The translations under genes were made by a program, and so were the position numbers. A DNA stretch of 64,000 bases, from the NCBI GenBank assembly GCA_907165275.2, contig OU015659.1, forward strand, positions 10,210,501 through 10,274,500, read 5' to 3'. The notes beneath the pieces are model-generated. The model was not told where the DNA came from. It saw only the letters and a list, made by a program, of their open reading frames with translations, and did not search any database. The first letter of the stretch is position 1; every line of letters starts with the position of its first letter. The DNA comes from Zygaena filipendulae. Lineage: Eukaryota; Arthropoda; Insecta; Lepidoptera; Zygaenidae. Positions 10,601-22,600 of the stretch are shown here, piece by piece.

Positions 10601-13600
10601 CCTTGCCATTTTTAACCACTTTTTTCGTATTTGTTTATTGTTCGGAACGTATATGAATAATTTGTTTGGAGTTTTTATCGTTGTACTTTTACATTGAGGC
10701 ATCATACAGTATTTATAATACGAGTAATTCATTATTTATTAAAAAACACAATTGACTGTCATAAACAAACACGGCTGTTTTGTGAGACGTGACGTCATTC
10801 AAGACGCCATGACAGTCTTGGCCTTTTTCGCGGTTAATTTCAAGTTCATTTCTAAAAACCCAAAATACTAATATAAAAGACCTATTTTTCTTAAAATAAC
10901 ATATTTTTGGGGTAAAATAGATGCTAAGCTATAGTTTTAAACTAATTTCCAAATTTTGTCAACTAGCCTATTGCAGGTCTCAGTTTCCGCGCGCCGCGTT
11001 GGTACCATATACTTAAAATATCATTTCTATTCCGGGAACAAATTACCTTATGTTCTTTTCTAGTTTGTACCCCTGCCACCGTGTATGCAAACTTTCATGA
11101 TGATCGGTTGAGTACATAGAGCAGTGGTGGGCAAACTTTCTTTATGAAGAGTCAGAAAGTCTGTCAGTTAGAAAATAAAAAATAATAGACACGTACTTTT
11201 TGCTTTTTCAAATAAATGAAAACAAACATAGATAAAGCGCATTACAGTTAAGGATGGGGGACTCGTGACGTTATTATTCAGTATAAGCTCTGTACAAACT
11301 GCACCGGGTTGTGACGTTCAACTATTGAGTTGAAGTTGAATTGATTTGAGTATCGCCGTTATTTTTTGATTACTTAAAAAAGAAAAAAATACCTGTCCAA
11401 TATTTTTTACTAATCTACACGACGCGACGGGCTAAAAAAATAATTAGTCAAGTAGCCAATTCACAATTGGCTACTTGACAAAAAATTTTTTTTTTGTCCG
11501 TCGTGTAGATTAGTAAAAAATATTGGACACGTATTTTTTCTTTTTTTACGTACTCAAAAAATAACAGAGATACATTGAGTTGAAATTTCGCGTGACGTCA
11601 CAATTCAATGCGGTTTGTATGGCGCTTATAATGAATATTGACGTCACGAGCCCCCCACCCTAAACTTTAATGCGCTTTATCTATGTTCATTTTCATTAAA
11701 TTGAAAAAGCAAAAAATACGTGTCTATTATTTTTTTATTTTCTAACTGACGGACTAATTAGAATTTTGATATTCAAACCTTGGAGAATACCCAATTATAG
11801 AATAACATATAAAGGATGAAAGTGTAACATAGAGTATCCGGAATTGACGCGCGTACTCCGAAATTAACGTGAGATCAGCTAGTATAGATTCATACTTTTT
11901 AAGTTTGAGAAAATGATATGTTTGCTACTGAATCAAGCATAAACAAACGGCTAAATGGATTTACTTAGATGAAATTCCGCGCACAGATGATACTTCTTAT
12001 ACCAGAATTCGCACGGGTAGAGCCGCGGAAAATAGCTGTATCAATTCAAATATACTTTAATGCTCCAAAACAAATAATAAATTAAAAGTAAAGACAGAGC
12101 AAATGGCGGCCTTATTGCTAGAGGCAATCTTTTCAAGGCAACCTTAAGGTGAAAGAGAGCTGTATACAACGTGTTAATGAATTAACTGAAAACTAGAAAG
12201 TAGTTTGCTCAGAATCAACTAGCGAATCGATCGCACTATGTTTTAATAAAGGTTATATTTTTTCATTTTTATCAGCCCATGTCTAAATTATTTATAATAC
12301 AATATTTGGCGCGTACGCCGCCCGCAGCCAAAAAAAAAAATCGAACCGGTAGGCGCGGGCGTAGCGCTTGGAATTTCGTAGATAGGTCACCTCCAAACTA
12401 ATGTTGAATAACTTTTAAAGAATAAATTTTTTCGACACAAAATATATTTTAATCATATTATTGTTTATTTTTTTTAAATGGGGTGTATCAGGTTTTCACT
12501 TAATTCATAAACACGTTGTATATAGAAACTAGAAGCGAGTGGTGAGTGCACAACGTAATACATAATATACAACCTATTAATGAATTAACTGAAAACTAGA
12601 AAGTAGTTTGCTTAGAATCGACTTCCGAATCGATCGCACCATGTTTTAATATAGGTTATATTTTTTCATTTTTACTAGCCCATGTCTAAATGATTTATAC
12701 ACAATATTTAGCTCGTACGCCGCCCGCAGTAAAAAAATGGAATCGGTCGTTGACACGTAGGTGCGGGCGTAGCGCTTGAAATATCGTAGATAGGTCACCT
12801 CCAAACTAATGTTGAATAATTTTTAAATTGAAACTATTAATTTTTTCGACATAATTTACATTTTAGTCTCATTATTGTTAATTTTTTTAAATGGGGTGTA
12901 TCAGGTTTTTGGTCACGTTGCATAAGATGTGGTAAAATCAGCTGCAAATATTTACTGGGTTGAAAGTATAATTTTATATGTAATTGTAATGTTTGTTATT
13001 GAATTTATTTTCCTCATATTCTGAAAAACTACCGAACTCATAATATTAATTTTTCGATTATCCCGTTTGTTATAACGTATACTTTCAGCCCTGTAAACAT
13101 TTGCAGCTAATTTTACCACATCTTATATACTATCTTGACTTAGTGATCCGTTCCTAGCGTACTAATAGTTAATATTTTTTGAATGTGGCCTTACTCGATT
13201 TCCTGCCACTTGATGAACTCGTTCAAGCCGAACACGGCGAGGGGCGAGGCGGCGTAGCCCGCGACCAGCGCCCACGGCACCCGGTACCGATAGTCGCACA
13301 GCTGCCAGCGCTCGCAGTGCCCGTACTTGCTGCTCAGCATGCTCGCAGTGAACACGGTCTGCAGTACTATCCTGCAGTAGTGACAGACACGAGCAACTCA
13401 CCGATGGATCTACTAACCGAGCTAAACAAATTTTATAGGTATACAAATTAGAAACAAGCAAACAAACACCTCGGCAATGCCATACAATAAACATTACATA
13501 CAAATTAACGGTTTTAACCATTTTACGGTGACAAAAGAACACATAATAACTTAGAGGCGAGACTACAATATATCGTTACTAATATTATAAACGCGAAAGT

Positions 13601-16600
13601 GAGTTTGTTTGTTTGTTAACAACGGCTCAACGATCACCACGAAATTTTGCATACACGTTGTCAGGGGTACAGAGAAGGTATAGTTCTACTTTTTATCCCG
13701 GAGTTCCCACGGGAACTCGTAAATAAACGGGGAAGAAACTAAATTAAATTTTGCAAACTACCTACAAAAAATATAGGGTAGTGAGTACGTTTATCTCGGA
13801 ATACCCGCGGGATCTCCGAAACTAACGCTGGTGAAGCCGCGGGGAACAGTTAGTGAAAAATAATGCATTGCATGGGAGCTGCTTCATATTATAGTATAAT
13901 CTAAAACAACGATCGTGGTGGTTTTTTTTTTTATGTCATAGGGGGCAAACGGGCAAGTGGTACAGATTCAAAGTGGTTCTATCAGTCTGAAGAAAGAACT
14001 ACTGAAATAGATCTGGTTTTTACTCACAATATGACAACTGTAGCCGACCACACTTTGTTTGACCAGAAGCTCTTCTGCCATATTGAAGACTGTCGGTGGA
14101 CGAATGACAATGATATCACGACTGAAATCAAAACAGCAAATGTTTTTAAATTGTAAATCAAAGTAAACTTTGTATGGGACCTGTGACTGAAGATAAACGA
14201 TTTATATTATTAATGCAGTTTCACCCGCATTAATTTCAGAGTTTCCGCGGGAATTTCACGATAAAAATAAAAATATACATATAAACATTATTCTTCAATC
14301 ACTACATCTGTCGGTGAAAACCGCATGAAAATCCGTTGAGTAGTTTTTAATTTATCGCGGACAGACAGGCGGACCGATACCTCCCCACATAATTATATTT
14401 GCTTATGCCACCCACTTAGTTCCAAGTCTAATTTGTTTCCTCTAACCTAGGGTAGCCTGGTAGAGATTACTTATTAATAACTAGCTGTGCCGCCTATGTC
14501 CTTTTCTGTACCCCTGACAACGTGCATGCCAAATCCAAATCCGTTCAGCCGTTCTTGCGTGATTTAGTTAACACACATCCAAACATCCACGCTTTCACAT
14601 TTATAATATTAGTAGGATACATAATTATATAGTAGGACTAGCTGTCCCCCGCGATTTCATCCGCGTAATTTCGGTGTTCCCGCGGGAATTCCGGGATAAA
14701 AACTAATCTTTTAAGTTGGACCATATTATAAATAGTTACAAAATTTTATCAAAATCCGTTCAGTAGTTTCGGAGTTCATCGCGGACAAACAACGTGACAC
14801 GTGATTTATATATATTAAGATTAAGAAGATAAGGCCGCCCATTGTTAAGTTGGTTATAAATAAATAAATTATTATTATTATATTGTAGCCTCATTTGAAG
14901 TCGTAGTAGTATTAAGTAGCAATTACTCATGTTTGTACCATACAATGAAGATGTTTCATTTCATTTCATATCAAACGCGGCGGCGGACTTTGTTTCACAA
15001 TATGCAATGTAATGTAATGAATGTAAGTAAGGATGTAGTCTCACTCAGGTGCAGCGTGATGAGTGCGAGCGTGATGTGCTGCGCCAGGTAGTAGCCGTCG
15101 TAGAAGTCGTCGCCCCAGCCGTGCCAGCTCTGGGCGGCGAGCGCGCGCCCCGCCGCCGCCGTGCCGTTGGCCGCGTCCATCGGGTACACCAGCCAGCACG
15201 ACGTCGCGCCGCTCGCCTGCGCAGTGCGCAACAAACACGCATGCACGTCAAATAAATAATTAATTGGCCGCTACAGCATCATTCTGGGTAAGGTTAGGTT
15301 TGTACTGCTGACGGCTGACCGAGTCCCAAGTCGGCCAATACATTTCAATGGGCATGATTACAAGGTATAAAACTCAAAATTCTATTTAGTCCGTCAGATA
15401 GTAAAAAAGTAATGGACACCTATTTTTTGCTATTATTGAAAAAATACCTATTTAGATAAAACGCAATAAAGTTAAGAGTGGGAGGTCGCCATGTCATAAC
15501 TAGGTATAACGTGTACCTAGGAATGACGTCACACGGAATTTCAACTCAATGTACCGCCGTTATTTTTTGATTACGTAAAAAACGAAAAATACGTGTCCAA
15601 TATTTTTTATTAATTTACAAGACGGACTAAAAATTAAAATCATAATTCTTTCAGGCCGCACTTAAAAATTTGTTATTTATTTAAAATCCCACGCACGAAG
15701 AGAATCAAGGAATTGGAAACCGTCCCTGACAAAAACTAACTGCCTTCAAGGAAATAACGTACGATTTACTTTGAATTTTTAGTCCGATTATACCCAAGTA
15801 TTTAAAACCATAAAGGTGCAAGAGACAAAACTGGAAATTGATGACTGATTTTCTTTTTCCATTTGTGTAATGAAAAAATGAATATTCTGTAACAATTTTG
15901 TACTTACTCAATACATTGTAGGTATTTGATACATGGTGTGTTTTATTGTAAAGTTTAAGATCAAAGCCAACAGAACAACAACAGTACAAAATTGTTTTTC
16001 TCCATTTGATAACTTAGTCACTTGCACCTCTATGGTTTTTAACCAGTCAATTTACGTTGGATCAGTTTCATATTTCTTCGGTCACCGACCCCACATACCT
16101 CGGCTATCTGCTCGCAGAAGCTGCGCAGCGTGAACAAGTACAGCAGGAGTATGGATATCGCCGCCGGCAGGAACTTGCAGGCGTAGCACCAGAATATGAA
16201 CAGCGCCATCTGACGAGAACCGTTACGTATTACCTCAACTGTGTTGTCGCAAGGCCGGATTGTTTCGACGAGTATGTCAGGATTTTATTTTAGCGGGAAT
16301 CGAAAATGAAGGTTCCGATCTGATGGTTTTGATCTGATCAGTCTGAAGCTACGGTAAACTTCTTCATTTATTAAGTGGCACTGAATAACTGTGATAATGA
16401 CAATGTGTGACTTGATGAACAAAGCAACGCGAATAACAAAGATAGAAAATACAGCCACGGGGGTTCCCTCGGTAATCCGACTCCTGTCTAATCCGGGGCG
16501 TCGGATTAGACAGGAGTCAGATGTTGCCTATCACTGTTGAATGTAGGAACACAAACATTATTTTGACAAATCTTCACTAATGTAAGATAAGTTAGTAGTG

Positions 16601-19600
16601 GTGGTTCGGATAGCACCTTATTATTTTGATCTGTAATTTTTTTTGTCGGATTACAAAGTACCTACCTACTCTTTTTAAAAAAAAATCCGGACTATAGGCT
16701 GTTAATCCGACAAATTCGATAGTCTGACATTGCCCTGGAAAACGTTTTACGGATTACCGGGGGTCCGCACTGTACATGAATTAGAATTTAAAAAAGAAAT
16801 GCCAAAATGGAATACAAAAAATACAACAATTTTCAAAAACGAAGACGTAATAAAAACGAGGCCGGATATCATAACGTAACGTGGCACCTTGGCGTCGAGC
16901 GCGAAGGCGGGCCTGGTGGCGGCGCGCTGCATGACGGCGGCGTCGAGCGGTGCGTGCGGCAGCGCGGCCGCCAGCAGCGCCGCGCCGCCCGCGCCCCACG
17001 CCGCGCACCCGGGGCCCAGCGCCAGCGGCAGCAGGCAGCACAGCGAGCCCGTCTTAACCACACATCACGCACACATACACTATGCAAGTTACTTTTTATT
17101 TATTTGACATTATAACGTAATATAACTATGCAAACTATTAAATTATGTAAACAAATCACCAGCTAATTATTATTATCTATTAAATGCACCGCCCAGTGAA
17201 CTCTGCACTATCTAAACGTTGACTGGCAGAGAATGCCCACCGTTGCACATAAAACTGATTAAATTAAAACAGCAGTGCCAAAATTCTTTTAATTTCCATT
17301 TAAAATATTTTAATGTATTTTTTTAAAGTTTTTAATTACCTAAAGCGTATACTGACGCTTTAGGACGCTTTAAGACGTATACTGACGCTTTAGGACGCTT
17401 TGTTACACAATTTCACATTCAGTTGAGACCCTCCCCTCCGCTTAAAGTGTGACGTAATTTATGGGTAGCCCCTAGTTTCGTTTAAAATTTTGTTCGAAAT
17501 TCAAGCACAAAAACTATTGAAGTACAGTGTAGCACGTAGTAAAGTGGTTCCAGCACCTGTGTAATTGTATCACTGCGTGCGTTGAATGTGGTTCTATAAT
17601 AATTTCTAAGACTGTAAAGAAGAACAGTTTTTTTTTTAAAGCCACTTAAAATATTGGGTTTCTGCCTGCGACGTACCTGCAGCAGCGCAATGAAGCAGGC
17701 CCCGCACATCCAGAACTGCGTGCTGTTCCACACGCACATCATGAAGTGGCGCGACATCGTGATCAGAGTAAACAGTGACATGTCCGTATCGCGGCTCATC
17801 TGTGCACACACACACACACATACGTAAAACACATACATATGTATAATATAGCTTATACATCAGAATAACACATAGGGGAATTCCTGCGGGAACTGTGAAA
17901 TTGAAGCGGGTGAAATTGAATTAATTATTGCATACTACACGTTGTCAGGGGTACAAAAAAGTACATACGGTACTTATTCCCCCGGGAACTCCGAAATTAG
18001 CGCGGGTGAAACCACGGGCAACAGCTAGTACAACATAATATTTGGTTTTGGCTAGCTTTGGTTTAGATTTTGTCTAGTTTGTTTGTTCACGATAAAAAAT
18101 AAACTTGAAAATTCGAAACTTTCAATTTATCGCTCAACACACGTAAAAAAAGCTCAAGAAGCTTTCACAGCAACATTGGTTATTATTGTTTAACTAATTG
18201 TGGCATTTTAAAATTAAATAATTATGAGCATTGTAACTTCAACAGACTTAAAGTCGGAAGGGGTTGGAAGCTTCGGTCTGCTTTTGACATTTAGTAAAAC
18301 AAACATCACAGACTGTAAAACAACGCTATAGTACGCAGTAAAGCGAATATAGTATATTTCATTATAAGTGCGGAAAGCCTGTCATTGCAAAGAGTTCCGA
18401 CAAATGTCTACCCGAGCCGAGGCGCAGCCGAAGGTGAGGGTTGACAGTCGGAACTAGTTGCAATGACGGTTTCGCACGTGTACTGAACAACTATTTTTAA
18501 TACAGTTGCGAAAAAAATGAAGAAATTTAATAAAATATCAAAAACACAACAAACTCAACTAAGTTCCAACTGTGATCAAGAGATGGCGCTAGTCGTATTA
18601 GTAATGCGAAACCTACGTTTCGCAATGCAAAAAAGTGTGTCAAAGTCGTGTCGCCATTTGACAGTTGGCAAAGAGAACGCACGAGTTCGGGAAAGGTAAA
18701 CAAAAAGCTCGAGTATGTAATAGCCCACATCCCGAACGCTAAACGTCCCTGCAATACGCCACTTTTTGAGCAACTGTATTAAAAAAGCTATTTAGATACA
18801 GGTATCAGAGCAAATAAAGCTGATCGATCATTATTATGAATGTCCATCACTTGCCACAAAATAATTGAAACTTACACAAAAAGTCTAATCACGGCTTTAT
18901 TTTTGCCAAAAATACAAAAACAAATTTTTTTTCCAAGTTCGTTTGTGATTTTGTCACTTTTTCCAATGGGCATGTTGACTAATTTTTATTTTTTAGTCCG
19001 TCTTGTAGATTATTAAAAAATATTGGACACGTATTTTTTCTTTTTTTACGTTATCAAAAAATAACGGCGATATATTGAGTTGAAATTTCGCGTGACGTCA
19101 CTATTCTGACAGTTTGTATGGCGGTTTTGCGGTTAGTGACGTCACGACCTCCTCATCCTAAACTTTAATGCGCTTTATCTCTGTATATTTTAATTTATTT
19201 AAAAAAGCAAAAAATACGTGTCTATTGTTTTTTAATTTTCTAACTGACGGACTAATTCGAATTTTGATTTTCAATAGTAGTCAACATCCCTATTAAGCTG
19301 AGGTAAATTATAATTTACATTAATTACAACATCTAATAGGTGTAAGCTCCCCACCTGCTTGTTGCAGTAGTTGATTTGCGGCTGGTTTAGCCATTTGCTT
19401 TTTAGCTTCACGCATAAGCAGCATGCGTTGATAAAAAAATATAAGTCAGGATATCTACGTACAAAATTAATAATGTTCTAAGAATTTTAACATACGTCTA
19501 TAATAATTATTATAATAAGTTATAAAATTACTCTTATTGATAAAAAGGTTACAAAACGTTTCTATGGGAACAATAATAGAGGTAAACCGTTTTGAATACT

Positions 19601-22600
19601 AAAACTTTTCCCTAAATATGTAGATTGTCCCAGTAAAAGATAACAAAAATCGATCGTGTAGTTTCAGAAAAAAAATGTCGCACACGTACCAAGGAAATAT
19701 GATCTTTCTGAAATCTGTTAAAAATGGTGTTTCGTCTCTTTTGTTTGTCGAAACCAAGAAAGGCACGAAACACTAGCTTCTACAACTTTTCTGAATGAAT
19801 ATGGGGAATTATAGTAACTATATACTCTACCTGTTGTTAGTTGACAATATATTTACATATATTTTAACAGTAAAAAAGTCAAGTTTTCGACAGAACTGTC
19901 GAAAATGTTTTGGATTGATGGATGGACAAGCGACATTATGGACCTTACCGAAAGTGAACAGGGTATAGAGTTGAGCTGCCTGGCCAGGTCAATGGGGCCG
20001 ATGCACCCCTCAGGCACCTGGTACGGGGGCATCTTCTGGCATAGCACCGGGTACAGCGGCTCTACCGCGATGCTGCAATATAAATAAAAACGACATCACC
20101 TTGTCGCCAACTAACTAAAAACTAAACAACAATTCCAAACTTTACATATACGGCGTAGTAGTTAAAAAAATTACTATAAAAATATAAATAACAGTATAAT
20201 AACATTTCACTACACACAGATCTATACTTGATCTCACAATAAGCTTGTGTCGTAGAAACCAAGCAAACGCCTTGTAGTTTCACCCTCACGATTTCGGTAT
20301 GTACTCGGGAACTTCTAACATAGCTATGAACCATGGTGCCTAAAAACATAATATGAATAAAATATAATGAACCATCATGCGAATCGTTAAAAGTTTAGAA
20401 CTAAACTTTAACAGCTCGACCACAGCGCCACCTATCAGGTCCTGATTCAGTGTAATTTTTTGTGCTGACTGCCGTTGGAGTAGAAAAACTCTCAGCACGT
20501 ACCGGCTGACGCGGTGCGGGCCGATGATGGACCGAGGATCAGGCGAAGGTTGCGGGGCCGGGCTGGATGAAGTTATCAAACGAACCGGCCCTCGTGGATA
20601 TCATTAAACTTCATAATTAAGTTGACTAACTCTTCTGGGAAGTTTTGTTACATAGCTTCCTCTCTCAAGCCACTAGGAAGCTGTGAAGGGTGGATATTTT
20701 GTCATAATTTTACTGACGACGAAAAGAGCTACATTTAGGTAAACTTTGAACAAAAATATTTTGCTTTGCCCGCGATCCTTCGAATAGGCTTTTGTGCCGC
20801 GGTGAACGTCCGTCGAATGGTGTTACGAAAATCGTAGTTCACAAGCTCACCTGGCGTCAGCCTGCATGAACACCTCCATGTTCAAACAGTTCGCCGCCGA
20901 TCCCAGCACGCACACCACTTCGTTGTAGTCCTGGAAGTCATCGCATTACCCATATTAACTTGACATTCCGGACACTCTGAGCAAAATTTATTCAAACAAA
21001 CAAGCGTAACAAAAATAATACGTATATTACTATATTATCATAAATATTTCAATTAGGGAATATAATTGTGTTTTGTTTCTTGAACTAAATAAATAACATA
21101 ATGTAAATTATAATAGTAAAAGCCAACAACTTTACGTTACTAATCTTCCTATTGTGTATTGTTTAAATTGCTATTATACTTATTATAATATTGCAAATGA
21201 ATATTTAAAGATTTTTTTGCAATTGAAATAAACTTGTTTTGACAGTAGCCGTTTTGGTCCAGAAAGGGAGGGTCAAGTTCCCCATTGTGTGCCCCGCTCG
21301 CCCCCGCTGACCGACCGACCTGCATGATCTGCACCATCTGGTTGACGGAGCTGGCGGTGCAGTCGGTGAACAGCGACACGAGCAGCGGCACGTTGTCCAC
21401 TGTCTCGATGTGCGGACGGATGTTGTCGATGCCGCGGGGCAGCTTCGCCTGGGCACAGGCAGACAGGGCTCAGGGACACTTATGTGTCGTGTCGTGTTGT
21501 GTCGCGACCGAAGTAGGCATACCTATCGGTTTCATACATTTAGTATGGTTAGAGAAGCACCACAACAGAACGCGCCACAACACGACACAACACAAATATG
21601 TCTCTAACCACACTAAATCTATGAAACCGATAGATATGCTTTTGTCGCGACACAACACGACACGACACACAAATGTGTTTCCGCCTTGTTTCATGCTCAA
21701 AGAAGTTTTACTTTAAATAAATATATAATAGGTCAGAATTAATTTCTAATATTTTGGCATCTGTAGCATTCGGGAATGAGTTGTTGGGACGCGCGTTATG
21801 GCCAAGGAATGCTGTTGGTCATAGTGAATACCAGGGTGTTAGAGAAAAGTGTGAGGAGCCGTTTAAGTATTACGTAAACAAAATTTTTGCTGTCAAAAAA
21901 AAAACTGTTATATAAAAGCGTTTTACGAATGAAATCGCGGGGCACAGCTAGTAGTGAATAAGGGCCCTGTCAAGTTGAAATGTCGGGATGGGTCGTGCGA
22001 GGTTCTCACCCGGTTGCTCATGTCAAATTTGATGGGTGCGGAATGGTCAGTGGAGTCTGTGAGGCACGAGAGCGAGCGGCACGCGTCGGCCGGCGAGCCG
22101 GGCGCGTCCTCGCCGCCCGCCTCCAGCAGCGAGTCCACCGACTGGCGCTCGCTCGGCACGCTCCCGCGCTGCTGCTCCGCAGGCCACACCACACATGCGC
22201 GGTCGGGTCATACAGGGTGCACACTCGCAATATATACAGGATGGTCTGATCATTTATATATACACAAAGATCGGCCGCCCTCGCGGAGGTCTACCATAAT
22301 TTCTTATAACAGTGTTGTTTTAAACTCACATCATAAAGGTCGTGCCAGAAATTTGCAAGGTCGAAATTATTGTTTTTGTGCGGAATTGCGAATTTCAAGA
22401 TTAAACAACAACAAGATACGGTGGTAGGCCCCCTGTATTGCTTAGTTTCAGATTATAAACTAAATAAACTATTATTTATTTAATTGATTCATTATGTTAC
22501 AACGAATTTTAAGATGCGACGATGCCGACGAAGAGTCAACAGATGTCCAAGCCGTTATTGATAAAAGTCAATTTAATCGTCTACTTTATGATCAAACACT

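Larger units (their letters stand above)
9446..10999. mobile_element. Decayed composite element with THAP-type coding fragments
   Basis: A 13-bp inverted pair, ACGCGGCGCGCGG at 9446-9458 and its complement at 10987-10999, encloses a second pair, CAATAGGC at 9558 and GCCTATTG at 10966. Inside lie a THAP exon on the minus strand and a second coding fragment on the plus strand. The two fragments face each other, so either two transposons are nested or the element has rearranged. No 8-bp duplication was found. Confidence 0.4.
7686..17799 (-). other. TMEM94: TMEM94 exons 21-27: C-terminal membrane domain and conserved tail
   Basis: Exons 21-26 encode the remaining hydrophobic segments: FWMCGACFIALLQ in exon 21, an Ala/Leu-rich part in 22, ISILLLYLFTL in 23, ITLALITLHLIVISLSFV across 24-25, VWSATVVILIVLQTVF across 25-26 and VPWALVAGYAASPLAVF in 26. 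Exon 24 contains a possible N-glycosylation site (NGT). Exon 26 ends in GA before a GTAAGG donor; reading on gives GAG TAA. The real end is exon 27 (7686-7758), which supplies IRNQRRARLDF and KLGMNSPF and then TAA. Human TMEM94 ends in the same eight residues, so I am confident in this tiny exon. Confidence 0.93.

Noticed and set aside
13162..13542. TAA at 13191-13193 as the end of TMEM94, and the open frames around it as separate genes
   Set aside because: The TAA is part of a GTAAGG donor, and the conserved C-terminus is found at 7686-7758 in matching phase. The other frames are shadows of GC-rich exon 26.
14995..17115. Many overlapping Arg/Ala-rich open frames on both strands (also 21205-22427, 41736-42089, 42723-42953, 47085-47360)
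   Set aside because: They are alternative frames of GC-rich TMEM94 exons, where stop codons are rare; only the frame matching the family is real.
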